Origin: Streptomyces djakartensis
GTDB taxonomy: Bacteria > Actinomycetota > Actinomycetes > Streptomycetales > Streptomycetaceae
Assembly: GCF_014651075.1 (NCBI RefSeq)
Contig: NZ_BMWE01000001.1
Span: 1-64,000 of the forward strand
Direction of reading: 5' to 3'
Length of the DNA: 64,000 bases
Part shown: one piece after another, positions 25,178 to 33,313 of the stretch
How the letters are laid out: each line of letters opens with the position of its first letter
How positions within the stretch are numbered: position 1 is the first letter of the stretch
Notes under the pieces: generated by a model
Seen by the model: only the letters and a program-made list of their open reading frames with translations
Databases searched by the model: none
What the model was told of the DNA's origin: nothing
Position numbers and translations under genes: made by a program

Positions 25178-25563
25178 GGCCGGTCCTCCGGGCGCGGGGC
25201 GGGCTTGTCCATGGGCACGTGCTTCTCCCCGGACGGACGCGCCGGACCGTGGGCGGAGGCCTCCCGCGCTCCGGCCAGCGCGGATTCCAGGTCGGCGATG
25301 CGGGCGTCGCGCTCGGCGAGCTCGGCCCCGAGGCGGCCGAGCGCGTCGTCCACGTCCGACATGCGGTAGCCGCGGGCGGCGAGCGGGAAGCGGAGGGCCT
25401 CCACGTCGGCGCGTTCGACCGGGCGGTCCGGGGGCAGCGGGTCTCTCAGCCGCTCGGGGGCGGCCTCGGGCAGCGGTCCGTTCTCGCCGCCGCCCACCAC
25501 GGCGAGCGTCACCGCGGCGACCACGACGGCCAGCGCGACGACCAGGAACAGGAACATGACCAT
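25174..25563 (-). CDS. DivIVA-domain membrane protein
   Basis: A 129-aa protein with an N-terminal membrane helix (VMFLFLVVALAVVVAAVTLA), a Pro-rich linker, and a DivIVA-type segment (VEALRFPLAARGYRMSDVDD) leading into a coiled coil (ELAERDARIADLESAL). DivIVA-like domains bind curved membranes and organise polar growth or division. ATG 25563 has GGGGG 6 bases before it; GTG 25575 and ATG 25557 are alternatives. Its stop overlaps the tag start by 4 bases. Confidence 0.85.
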   Translation of the reverse strand: MVMFLFLVVALAVVVAAVTLAVVGGGENGPLPEAAPERLRDPLPPDRPVERADVEALRFPLAARGYRMSDVDDALGRLGAELAERDARIADLESALAGAREASAHGPARPSGEKHVPMDKPAPRPEDRP

Positions 25564-25706
25564 CGCGGCCCCCACGGTCGAACGGGTCTAGGTCCTCGGA
25601 CGTCTTCCGGGGACGATGCTGTCAGGCTCCGATCGTGCCATGCGAGTCCGGCGGTTAGGGTCGCAGGCGGCGGAAGACGGGCACGTAACAGGAAAGGTCA
25701 CAGGGG

Positions 25707-26567
25707 ATGCTCAGGCTGGGCAGGCGGGAATTCGAGCCGCACGAGCCGGTGATCATGGCGATCGTGAACCGGACGCCGGACTCCTTCTACGACCAGGGGG
25801 CGACCTTCCGTGACGAGCCGGCCCTCGCGCGCGTGGAGCAGGCGGTGGCGGAGGGGGCCGCGATCATCGACATCGGCGGGGTCAAGGCCGGGCCGGGCGA
25901 GGAGGTCACGGCCGAGGAGGAGGCCCGGCGGACGGTCGGCTTCGTGGCGGAGGTGCGGCGGCGCTTCCCGGACGTGATCATCAGCGTGGACACCTGGCGG
26001 GCCGAGGTCGGCGAGGCCGTGTGCGAGGCGGGGGCGGACGTGCTGAACGACGCCTGGGGCGGGGTGGACCCGGGCCTCGCGGAGGTCGCCGCTCGCTACC
26101 GGGTGGGGCTGGTGTGCACGCACGCGGGGGGCGCGGAGCCGCGGACCCGGCCGCATCGGATCGAGTACGACGACGTCATGGCCGACATCCTGGATGTGAC
26201 GGTCGGACTGGCCGAGCGGGCGGCGGAGCTGGGGGTGCCGCGGGAGTCGATCATGATCGACCCGGGACATGACTTCGGGAAGAACACGCGGCACAGTCTG
26301 GAGGCGACGCGGCGGCTGGACGAGATGGCCGCCACGGGGTGGCCGGTGCTGGTGTCGCTGTCCAACAAGGACTTCGTCGGGGAGACGCTGGACCGGCCGG
26401 TGAAGGAACGGGTCGTCGGGACACTGGCGACGACGGCGGTGTCGGCGTGGCTCGGGGCGCAGGTGTACCGGGTGCACGAGGTCGCCGAGACGCGGCAGGT
26501 GCTGGACATGGTCGCGGCGATCGCGGGGCATCGGGCTCCTGCCGTCGCGCGGCGCGGGTTGGCCTAG
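25707..26567 (+). CDS. folP2: FolP2-type dihydropteroate synthase homologue
   Basis: A 286-aa TIM-barrel protein of the DHPS family. It retains NRTPDSFYDQG, SVDTWRAEV, NDAWGG, DPGHDFGKN and a C-terminal VYRVHEV. The usual loop after DIGG (ESTRPG in functional enzymes) is replaced by VKAGPG, and the pterin/sulphonamide-site motif SRK reads SNKDF. These changes are those of the FolP2 paralogue of actinobacteria, for which DHPS activity has been doubted. It may therefore have another role. The ATG at 25707 lies 17 bases after a GGAAAGG sequence. A weak hairpin lies after the stop. Confidence 0.88.
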   Translation: MLRLGRREFEPHEPVIMAIVNRTPDSFYDQGATFRDEPALARVEQAVAEGAAIIDIGGVKAGPGEEVTAEEEARRTVGFVAEVRRRFPDVIISVDTWRAEVGEAVCEAGADVLNDAWGGVDPGLAEVAARYRVGLVCTHAGGAEPRTRPHRIEYDDVMADILDVTVGLAERAAELGVPRESIMIDPGHDFGKNTRHSLEATRRLDEMAATGWPVLVSLSNKDFVGETLDRPVKERVVGTLATTAVSAWLGAQVYRVHEVAETRQVLDMVAAIAGHRAPAVARRGLA

Positions 26568-26575
26568 GCGAGGTA

Positions 26576-26597
26576 CCAGGGGGCTCCGGCTCCCTGG
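26576..26597. terminator. Weak hairpin between convergent genes
   Basis: CCAGGG / CCCTGG (26576-26581 with 26592-26597), 6-bp stem with a 10-base loop, between folP2 and the LOG gene. Confidence 0.4.
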
Positions 26598-26665
26598 ACC
26601 CCCGGGCCTGTGCCCACCCGCCGCCCGACACGGCCGGACAGGAGGCTGGACTCTAAAGCCCCCCG

Positions 26666-27424
26666 CTACCTGCCCGCCTCCTTCGACACGAGTGCCACCG
26701 CCTCGTCCACGTCGTCCGTCACGTGGAACAGCAGCAGGTCCTTCTCCGCGGCCTTCCCCTGGGCGATGACCGTGTCCTGGAGCCAGCTCACCAGGCCGCC
26801 CCAGTACTCGCTGCCGAAGAGGACGATGGGGAAGCGGGTGACCTTCTGGGTCTGGACCAGCGTGAGGGCCTCGAAGAGTTCGTCGAGGGTGCCGAGGCCG
26901 CCGGGCAGGACCACGAAGCCCTGGGCGTACTTGACGAACATCATCTTCCGGACGAAGAAGTAGCGGAAGTTCAGGCCGATGTCGACGTACGGGTTCAGCC
27001 CCTGCTCGAACGGCAGCTCGATGCCGAGGCCGACCGAGACGCCGCTCGCCTCGACGGCGCCCTTGTTGGCCGCCTCCATCGCGCCCGGGCCGCCGCCCGT
27101 GATGACCGCGAAGCCCGCGTCGACCAGGCCCCTGCCCAGCCGGACGCCCGCCTCGTACTCGGGTGAGTCCGCCGGAGTCCGGGCCGAGCCGAAGACGCTG
27201 ATCGCGGGCGGGAGTTCGGCGAGCGTACCGAAGCCCTCGATGAACTCCGACTGGATGCGCAGCACGCGCCAGGGGTCGGTGTGCACCCAGTCCGAGGGGG
27301 CTCGCTCGTCGAGCAGCCGCTGGTCGGTGGTGCTGGCCTGCACCTGGTCCCGCCGCCGGAGGACCGGGCCCAGGCGCTTCTCCTCCGGCGGCTGCCTCTT
27401 CCCCTCGGGGTTGCCGGTCGCCAT
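26666..27424 (-). CDS. LOG family protein (TIGR00730, possible nucleotide phosphoribohydrolase)
   Basis: A 252-aa Rossmann-fold protein with the family signature GGGPGAMEAANKGA and PGGLGTLDELFE. The LOG motif of plant and bacterial cytokinin riboside 5'-monophosphate phosphoribohydrolases is PGGxGTxxE; older databases call this family lysine decarboxylase. The N-terminal ~60 residues extend beyond the core, as in the actinobacterial branch. It probably cleaves AMP-type nucleotides. It ends convergently with folP2 and neighbours it in mycobacteria as well. Confidence 0.9.
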   Translation of the reverse strand: MATGNPEGKRQPPEEKRLGPVLRRRDQVQASTTDQRLLDERAPSDWVHTDPWRVLRIQSEFIEGFGTLAELPPAISVFGSARTPADSPEYEAGVRLGRGLVDAGFAVITGGGPGAMEAANKGAVEASGVSVGLGIELPFEQGLNPYVDIGLNFRYFFVRKMMFVKYAQGFVVLPGGLGTLDELFEALTLVQTQKVTRFPIVLFGSEYWGGLVSWLQDTVIAQGKAAEKDLLLFHVTDDVDEAVALVSKEAGR

Positions 27425-27543
27425 GTGCGCTCCCTCCGTCGTGCCTGTCTTTCCACCTCAGCGTAGATCTACGCGGGTTACGAACGAGGGACCTGAGCAT
27501 GTCCGCGTTGGAGCGCCGTAAACACGATGGCGTCCGGTCGGGG

Positions 27544-28623
27544 TCAGGCGGTCAGCCAGTTCCGCAGCCGCTCCTCGCCCGCGAGGATCTTCGCGGTCTC
27601 CACGCGCTCGTCCCGCTTGTGCGCCAAGTGGGGGTTGCCGGGCCCGTAGTTGACCGCCGGAACGCCCAGGGCGGAGAAGCGGGAGACGTCCGTCCAGCCG
27701 TACTTGGGCATCGGGGTGCCGCCGACCGCCTCGATGAACGCCTTGGCGGCCGGGTGGGACAGGCCGGGCATCGCCGCGGAACTGTGGTCGACCACCTCGA
27801 ACTCCTCCACCCCGCAGTCCGCGAAGACCTCACGGACGTGGGCCACGGCCTCCTCGGGCGTGCGGTCGGGGGCGTAGCGGAAGTTGACCGTGACGACGCA
27901 CTCGTCGGGGATGACGTTGCCGGCCACTCCCCCGCTGATGCCGACGGCGTTCAGGCCCTCGCGGTACTCCAGGCCGTCGATCACCGGCCGGCGCGGCTCG
28001 TAGGAGGCGAGGCGGGCGAGGATCGGGGCGGCGGCGTGGATGGCGTTGGAGCCCATCCAGCCGCGGGCCGAGTGGGCCCGCTCGCCGGTGGTCTTCAGCA
28101 GCACTCGCAGGGTGCCCTGGCAACCGCCCTCGACCTGGCCGTCCGAGGGTTCCAGCAGGACCGCGAAGTCACCCGCGAGCCAGTCGGGGCGGGTCTCGGC
28201 GACGTGCTTGAGGCCGTTCAGCTCCGCGGCGACTTCCTCGTTGTCGTAGAAGACGAAGGTCAGGTCGCGGTTGGGGGCCGGGACCGTGGCCGCGATGCGC
28301 AGCTGCACGGCGACGCCCGACTTCATGTCGCAGGTGCCGCAGCCCCACAGGACGCCGTCCTCGTCGAGCCGGGAAGGGACGTTGCCGGCGATGGGGACGG
28401 TGTCGATGTGGCCGGCCAGGATCACCCGCTCGGATCGGCCCAGGTTCGTCCTGGCCACGACGTTGTTGCCGTACCGGTCGACCGTCAGGTGGGGCAGCGC
28501 GCGCAACGCTGCCTCGATGGCGTCCGCGAGCGGCTTCTCGGTGCCGCTCTCGGAGCGGAAGTCGACGAGCCGGGCGGTGAGCCGCGCGGCGTCCAGCGTG
28601 AGGTCAAGCGAGGTGTCGGCCAT
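27544..28623 (-). CDS. dapE: Succinyl-diaminopimelate desuccinylase
   Basis: A 359-aa M20-family metallopeptidase. Metal and catalytic motifs are present: GHIDTVP with the first His and Asp, CDMKSG, and YDNEEVAAE with the catalytic Glu, plus a dimerisation domain (GERAHSARGWMGSNAIH). It makes LL-diaminopimelate for lysine and peptidoglycan from the succinyl intermediate. The ATG 28623 begins at the conserved MADTSLDL; an upstream start at 28734 would overlap the divergent gene. A DapC-like aminotransferase for the previous pathway step lies 2 kb away. Confidence 0.92.
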   Translation of the reverse strand: MADTSLDLTLDAARLTARLVDFRSESGTEKPLADAIEAALRALPHLTVDRYGNNVVARTNLGRSERVILAGHIDTVPIAGNVPSRLDEDGVLWGCGTCDMKSGVAVQLRIAATVPAPNRDLTFVFYDNEEVAAELNGLKHVAETRPDWLAGDFAVLLEPSDGQVEGGCQGTLRVLLKTTGERAHSARGWMGSNAIHAAAPILARLASYEPRRPVIDGLEYREGLNAVGISGGVAGNVIPDECVVTVNFRYAPDRTPEEAVAHVREVFADCGVEEFEVVDHSSAAMPGLSHPAAKAFIEAVGGTPMPKYGWTDVSRFSALGVPAVNYGPGNPHLAHKRDERVETAKILAGEERLRNWLTA

Positions 28624-28708
28624 GGCGTCGACCCTAACGCGCCAGGTCCGGGGCCCACTGTGCGCATCCGGCCCAGGGCACTCCGTACTCTCCAGTATTT
28701 TGTACGGC

Positions 28709-29692
28709 GTGTCAGAGCCGTCCCCCACCCCCAAGCGCCGTGGCCGTCTCTTCCGGGCCGGATCCGCGTTCGTGATCCTGCTCGCGGTCGCCGGTTACCT
28801 CGTCGTGCAGTACATCACCGGAGGCACCGGTGGTCCGGGCTGCAAGGTCGTCTCCGGAAAGGGCGACGGAGCGTCGTACGAGTTCACGCCCGAGCAGGCG
28901 GTGAACGCGGCGACGATCACCGCGGTCGGCACCGGGCGCGGGCTGCCGGAACGGGCGGTGACCATCGCGCTGGCGACCGCGCTGCAGGAGTCGGCCCTGC
29001 GCAACATCAGCCACGGCGACCGGGACTCCCTCGGCCTGTTCCAGCAGCGGCCCTCGCAGGGCTGGGGCACGCCGAAGGAGATCATGGATCCGGCGTACTC
29101 GGCCGGCGAGTTCTACGACCATCTGGTCAAGGTGCCCGGCTACACACGGCTGCCCCTCACCGTCGCCGCCCAGCGGGTGCAGCGCAGCGGGTTCCCGCAG
29201 GCCTACGCCAAGCACGAGCCGGACGCGGCGCTGCTCGCCGCCGCGCTCACCGGGCAGTCCGCCGCCACGCTGACCTGCGAGGGCCGCCCGGCCGCGACCC
29301 GGGCGACCGGCCCGGACGGGGTGCGGGCCGCGCTGGTGCGGGACTTCGGGCGTGATGTGCTGGCGCCGGCCGGTGCCCAGGTGGGTGGCTCTTCCACGGC
29401 CACTCCGGCGCCGTCCCCGAGCGGTCCGGCCGCATCCGGCGGGCGGACCGTGACGCTGCCGGTGGCCGGGGACACCGGCTCGGCCACCGGGCGCGACGCC
29501 GGGCGGCGCGGCTGGCAACTGGCGCACTGGGCCGTGGCCAACGCCTCCGAGCTGCACATCGCGCGGGTCACGTACGCGGGGCGGGAGTGGGTGGCCGGGA
29601 ACACCGCCAGCCAGTGGCGGACCGCCTCGGCCGGGGGCACCGCCGGTGGGCAGCGGGACACGGAGGCCGTCCGCATCGTCACCATGCGGTAG
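28709..29692 (+). CDS. Membrane-anchored protein with a lysozyme/transglycosylase-like domain
   Basis: A 327-aa protein, GTG start. After a basic start it has one membrane helix (AFVILLAVAGYLVVQYI). The extracytoplasmic domain (~60-200) contains ALQESALRNISHGDRDSLGL, with a Glu in the QES position of soluble lytic transglycosylases and a GLFQQRPS segment like their GLMQI motif. A Ser/Pro/Ala-rich linker and a small C-terminal domain follow. Streptomyces homologues are often labelled heavy metal transporter, for which I see no basis. It may act on peptidoglycan, but activity is not proven. It is divergent from dapE with starts only 85 bp apart. Confidence 0.8.
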   Translation: MSEPSPTPKRRGRLFRAGSAFVILLAVAGYLVVQYITGGTGGPGCKVVSGKGDGASYEFTPEQAVNAATITAVGTGRGLPERAVTIALATALQESALRNISHGDRDSLGLFQQRPSQGWGTPKEIMDPAYSAGEFYDHLVKVPGYTRLPLTVAAQRVQRSGFPQAYAKHEPDAALLAAALTGQSAATLTCEGRPAATRATGPDGVRAALVRDFGRDVLAPAGAQVGGSSTATPAPSPSGPAASGGRTVTLPVAGDTGSATGRDAGRRGWQLAHWAVANASELHIARVTYAGREWVAGNTASQWRTASAGGTAGGQRDTEAVRIVTMR

Positions 29693-29793
29693 CGCCGCGG
29701 CGCTACCGCGCAGGGGTACGGGGACTCCCCCAGGGGGGTTACGCCTGCGGCTCGGCCGCGAGGGTGCGCGCGGCTTTTCGCACGCTCGCCCGG

Positions 29794-29835
29794 GAATCCC
29801 CGAAATCCCTTGGGAGCCAAGGGGCGGAAGGATTC
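29794..29835 (+). ncRNA. Candidate structured leader RNA (two-storey hairpin)
   Basis: In the 353-bp gap 29693-30045, an inner perfect stem CCCTTGG-GAG-CCAAGGG (29807-29823) is enclosed by GAATCC / GGATTC (29794-29799 with 29830-29835). A second hairpin GTTGCG-ACGC-CGCAAC lies at 29909-29924. They precede the secreted-protein gene at 30046 and may form its 5' leader. I do not match this to a known riboswitch. No convincing gene is seen in the gap. Confidence 0.4.
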
Positions 29836-30045
29836 AGCGGGCTCACCGGCGAGGGTGTCATCGCCCGTTCGTCCACCCCGATTATGCGACGCATTGCCAA
29901 TTCTTTACGTTGCGACGCCGCAACCTTCGCGGGCTTCGAGCGGTAGTCACTGCGTCCGAGCCGGGGTGGTCGACAGCCAGTCGACCGGCTCCGGAGCCGG
30001 TCGGACATCCACGAACCTCACTGTTCTCTGCGTCGAAGGAGCACC

Positions 30046-30507
30046 ATGTCCCTCCCCCTGACCCGCCGGATCGCCCGCGCCGCGCTGATCGTCGCTGCCG
30101 GAGCGGCTGCCGGGGTCGGCGCGGCCGGCTCCGCCAGCGCGGCCCCCGAGCTGCCGGCCAACCCGAACCTCGGCGGGCTGACCGCCCTGGACGGGGCGAG
30201 TGTCGGCAACACCGTCGACGGCACCGCGCGGGACGTCACCAAGTCCGCGGGCGACACCGGCGGCAAGACGGTCAAGAAGGCGGTCCCGTCCGCGGGCAAG
30301 GCCGGCGGCAAGGTGGTCAAGCAGGCCACGCCCGCCGCGCAGAAGACGGCCGGTGACGCGGCGGGCACCGCCGGGCAGCTCGTCGGCGAGACGGCCGGTT
30401 CCGCCCAGGGGGGTCTGCCGACGGGTGCCCTGACGAAGGGCAAGGCGCCGGCCAAGGGCAAGCTGCCGACCAAGGGCCTGCCGGCGAAGGGCCTGCCGAT
30501 CGGCTGA
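30046..30507 (+). CDS. Secreted Ala/Gly/Lys-rich small protein
   Basis: A 153-aa protein with a clear signal peptide (RRIARAALIVAAGAAAGVGA and an AxA cleavage site near residues 30-34), followed by a low-complexity Lys/Gly/Ala/Thr region with repeated KxxGK units and a C-terminal KGLPAKGLPIG. Streptomycete homologues are sometimes called ATP-binding protein without reason; I see no nucleotide motif. GTCGAAGGAGCACC precedes the ATG. A very strong terminator follows. Confidence 0.8.
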   Translation: MSLPLTRRIARAALIVAAGAAAGVGAAGSASAAPELPANPNLGGLTALDGASVGNTVDGTARDVTKSAGDTGGKTVKKAVPSAGKAGGKVVKQATPAAQKTAGDAAGTAGQLVGETAGSAQGGLPTGALTKGKAPAKGKLPTKGLPAKGLPIG

Positions 30508-30522
30508 CGCCGGGCTGTCACC

Positions 30523-30561
30523 GCCGAAGGGGTCCAGGGAGTTTCCCTGGACCCCTTCGGC
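30523..30561. terminator. Strong bidirectional terminator
   Basis: A perfect 18-bp stem (30523-30540 with 30544-30561) and a 3-base loop GTT, between the secreted protein gene and the convergent aminotransferase gene. Confidence 0.9.
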
Positions 30562-30582
30562 CTGTGCGTTCCCACGGGCGCG

Positions 30583-31674
30583 CTACAGGCGTCGTACCGC
30601 CGCCGCGACCCTCTCGTCCGTCGCCGTCAGGGCGACCCGGACGAACTCCGCGCCCGCCTCGCCGTAGAAGTCGCCCGGCGCCACGAGGATGCCCCGGTCC
30701 GCGAGGTGGGCGACCGTGTCCCAGCAGGATTCACCCCGGGTGGCCCACAGGTAGAGGCTGGCCTCGCTGTGCTCGATGCGGAAGCCGTGGGACAGGAGCG
30801 CCTCGCGCAGGAGCGCGCGGCGGGCGGCGTAGCGCTCACGCTGGACGCGGACGTGGTCGTCGTCGCTCAGCGCCGCCACGACCGCCGCCTGCGTCGGCGC
30901 GGACGTCATCATGCCGCCGTGCTTGCGGATCTCCAGGAGTGGGCCGAGGACGGCCGGGTCACCGGCCAGGAACGCCGCGCGGTAGCCGGCGAGGTTCGAG
31001 CGCTTGGAGAGGGAGTGGACGGACACGATGCCGTCGAAGGAGCCGCCGTTGACCTCGGGGTGCAGGACCGAGACCGGGTCGGCCTCCCAGCCCAGCTCCA
31101 GGTAGCACTCGTCGGAGAAGAGCAGGATGCCGTGCGAGCGGGCCCAGGCGACGATGCGGGTGAGTTCCGCCTTCGACAGGACCTTGCCGGTGGGGTTCGA
31201 CGGGGAGTTCAGCCAGAGGAGCTTCAGGCCTTCGGGGTCCAGGTCCGTCGGATCGTCGTAGACCTCGTGGTCGGCGCGGGCCAGGCGGGCGCCGACCTCG
31301 TACGTCGGGTAGGCCAGGCGCGGGTAGGCCACCCGGTCGCCGGGGCCGAGGCCCAGCTGGGTCGGGAGCCAGGCGACGAGTTCCTTGGAGCCGACGATCG
31401 GCAGCACGTGGCGGTGGGTGACGCCCCGGGCGCCGAGACGGCGCTCCACCCAGCCGGTGATCGCGTCGCGCAGCTCGGGCGTGCCCCAGACGGTCGGATA
31501 GCCCGGCGTATCGGCCGCGGCGACCAGCGCCTTCTGGATCAGCTCGGGGACCGGGTCGACCGGGGTGCCCACGGACAGGTCCACGATGCCGTCCGGGTGG
31601 GCGGCGGCTGTGGCCTTGTACGGCGTCAGCTTGTCCCAGGGGAAGGTGGGAAGGCGGTCGGAGACTGCGGACAC
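30583..31674 (-). CDS. dapC: N-succinyldiaminopimelate aminotransferase (DapC-like)
   Basis: A 363-aa class I PLP aminotransferase. The PLP lysine lies in HSLSKRSNLAGYR, and the substrate carboxylate is held by Arg in EFVRVALT. LNSPSNPTGKV and SDECYLELGW are further family motifs. Actinobacteria have this enzyme next to ferredoxin fdxA and call it DapC, for the step before DapE in diaminopimelate synthesis. The GTG start at 31674 is preferred by homology. It is the second gene of a fdxA-dapC pair on this strand. Confidence 0.87.
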   Translation of the reverse strand: MSAVSDRLPTFPWDKLTPYKATAAAHPDGIVDLSVGTPVDPVPELIQKALVAAADTPGYPTVWGTPELRDAITGWVERRLGARGVTHRHVLPIVGSKELVAWLPTQLGLGPGDRVAYPRLAYPTYEVGARLARADHEVYDDPTDLDPEGLKLLWLNSPSNPTGKVLSKAELTRIVAWARSHGILLFSDECYLELGWEADPVSVLHPEVNGGSFDGIVSVHSLSKRSNLAGYRAAFLAGDPAVLGPLLEIRKHGGMMTSAPTQAAVVAALSDDDHVRVQRERYAARRALLREALLSHGFRIEHSEASLYLWATRGESCWDTVAHLADRGILVAPGDFYGEAGAEFVRVALTATDERVAAAVRRL

Positions 31675-31720
31675 GGGTTCTGGCTCACTTTCTGGTTCGC
31701 ACGAGCCGAGTGACGGCAAA

Positions 31721-31775
31721 CGCCTCGGTCCCGTACGGCGATCAGAGCGTGATCGGGCCGTACGGGACCGAGGCG
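31721..31775 (-). terminator. Long hairpin between fdxA and dapC
   Basis: A perfect 19-bp stem (31721-31739 with 31757-31775), with an additional GATCA/TGATC pairing inside its loop. It lies between the fdxA stop and the dapC start, so it would end or attenuate the fdxA transcript before dapC. Confidence 0.85.
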
Positions 31776-31802
31776 GCACGGTGTGCGGGCCGCTCGCGGT
31801 GA

Positions 31803-32120
31803 CTAGGCCTGCGGCGGCAGCGCGGCGATGAAGGGGTGGTCGCGCTCGATCAGCCCCAGCTTGCTGGCGCCGCCGGGCGAGCCGAGCTCGTCGAAGAACT
31901 CGACGTTCGCCTTGTAGTAGTCCTTCCACTCCTCCGGGGTGTCGTCCTCGTAGAAGATCGCCTCGACCGGGCAGACCGGCTCGCAGGCACCACAGTCGAC
32001 GCATTCGTCCGGGTGGATGTACAAGGACCGCTGGCCCTCGTAGATGCAGTCGACCGGGCACTCCTCGATGCACGCCTTGTCCTTGACGTCGACACAAGGC
32101 TGCGCGATGACGTAGGTCAC
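31803..32120 (-). CDS. fdxA: Seven-iron ferredoxin
   Basis: A 105-aa 7Fe ferredoxin that carries electrons in the cytoplasm. The first cluster motif CIEECPVDC has the spacing of a [3Fe-4S] site (with the Cys at residue 9) and the second, CVDCGACEPVCP, binds [4Fe-4S]. The C-terminal ~40 residues are the usual actinobacterial extension. ATG 32120 has GAGGAACGA upstream. It is the first gene of the fdxA-dapC pair and is divergent from the acetyltransferase gene. Confidence 0.95.
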   Translation of the reverse strand: MTYVIAQPCVDVKDKACIEECPVDCIYEGQRSLYIHPDECVDCGACEPVCPVEAIFYEDDTPEEWKDYYKANVEFFDELGSPGGASKLGLIERDHPFIAALPPQA

Positions 32121-32260
32121 GCTGTCGTTCCTCCTCGATAGGGCGCTGGCGGGCCTCCTCAGGCTCCGCCGCCTGGCGCGCGGGAGCGCGGCGTCGTCGA
32201 TGCCCGCCCCTAGTATCTCCGTTCCTGGGCATGATCCGAACAGGAGGGGTGAACTGACCT

Positions 32261-33283
32261 GTGGAAATCTCTGCCGCCGGGCGACTCGAGGTCCGTATCA
32301 CCACTGCTGACGTGGGAAAACGGGTCTCAGTGCGGAGCTTGATCGAACATGAGGCTCCTGGTGAGAAGTTCACCGACACGGTCGGTGTTCTCACATCATG
32401 GGACAAAGGTGTGCTGCTGATCACACGGAAGGGCGGCGAGAGCGTCCGGATCGCGGAATCCGCGCTGGTCGCGGGCAAGGTGGTGCCCTCCGTCCCGGCG
32501 CGTCGCCGCGGCCCCGCCGCCTCCTACGGGGAACTGGCCCGGGTCGCCGCGCGGTCCTGGCCTCCCGTGGAGAGCGAGCGGCTCGGCGAGTGGGAGCTGC
32601 GGGCCGCCTCCGGGTTCACACGGCGGGCCAACTCGGTGCTGCCGCTCGGTGACCCGGGTGTGCCGCTCGACGAGGCGCTCGGCGCGGTGCGCCGGTGGTA
32701 CGCCGAGCGCGGGCTGCCCGCCTACGTCCAGACCGCGACCGGTGCCGACGGCACGCAGGAACTGCTCTGTGCCGAGCTCGAGAAGCGCGGCTGGGTGCGG
32801 GAGGTGACCGCCGAACTGTGGACCGCAGCGCTCGCACCGGTCGCCGACCGCGCCGATCCGTCGGGGGTCGTGCTGTCCCGGGAGGCGGACGGGGCGTGGC
32901 TGGCCCGCTACCGGCGCAAGGCGGTGGGTGAGGTGGCGCTGCGGGTCCTCCAGGGCGGGCCGTCGGTGTGGTTCGCGACCGTGCCCGGCGCGGTGGACGG
33001 GGCCCCTCCGGCCGCCATCGGGCGGTGTGCCGTGGACGGGCGGTGGGCCGGGTTCGCCGCGGTCGAGGTCGATCCGGCGCTGCGGCGGCAGGGCGTGGGC
33101 ACGGCCGTGATGGCGGCGCTGGCGCGGCGAGCGCTCGACGAGGGCGCCTCGGCGGCGTGGCTCCAGGTGGAGGCCGACAATGAGGGAGCGCGGGCGTTGT
33201 ACGCCGGGATGGGTTTCGCCGCGCACCACGCCTATCACCACTACCGGGCGCCGGATGCCGACGGCACCGGAAGCGGCCGGTAA
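32261..33283 (+). CDS. GNAT family N-acetyltransferase with an N-terminal SH3-like domain
   Basis: A 340-aa protein. The N-terminal ~75 residues form a small beta domain (RLEVRITTADVGKRVSVRSL, GVLTSWDKGVLLIT). The C-terminal GNAT domain has the acetyl-CoA motif A VDPALRRQGVGTAVMAALAR and a final LYAGMGF. The substrate is unknown. GTG 32261 has CAGGAGGGGTG upstream. The relatives occur next to fdxA in other actinobacteria. Confidence 0.85.
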   Translation: MEISAAGRLEVRITTADVGKRVSVRSLIEHEAPGEKFTDTVGVLTSWDKGVLLITRKGGESVRIAESALVAGKVVPSVPARRRGPAASYGELARVAARSWPPVESERLGEWELRAASGFTRRANSVLPLGDPGVPLDEALGAVRRWYAERGLPAYVQTATGADGTQELLCAELEKRGWVREVTAELWTAALAPVADRADPSGVVLSREADGAWLARYRRKAVGEVALRVLQGGPSVWFATVPGAVDGAPPAAIGRCAVDGRWAGFAAVEVDPALRRQGVGTAVMAALARRALDEGASAAWLQVEADNEGARALYAGMGFAAHHAYHHYRAPDADGTGSGR

Positions 33284-33313
33284 CCGATCGTCGTGAGAGG
33301 GCACGAGCCAGTC

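Noticed and set aside
29794..29835. Possible c-di-AMP (ydaO) riboswitch
   Set aside because: The conserved ydaO core sequences are not visible and the downstream gene does not encode a wall hydrolase.
29739..30008. 89-codon minus-strand ORF in the 353-bp spacer
   Set aside because: No ribosome site or recognisable family, and it overlaps nested hairpins. I treat the region as a possible leader instead.
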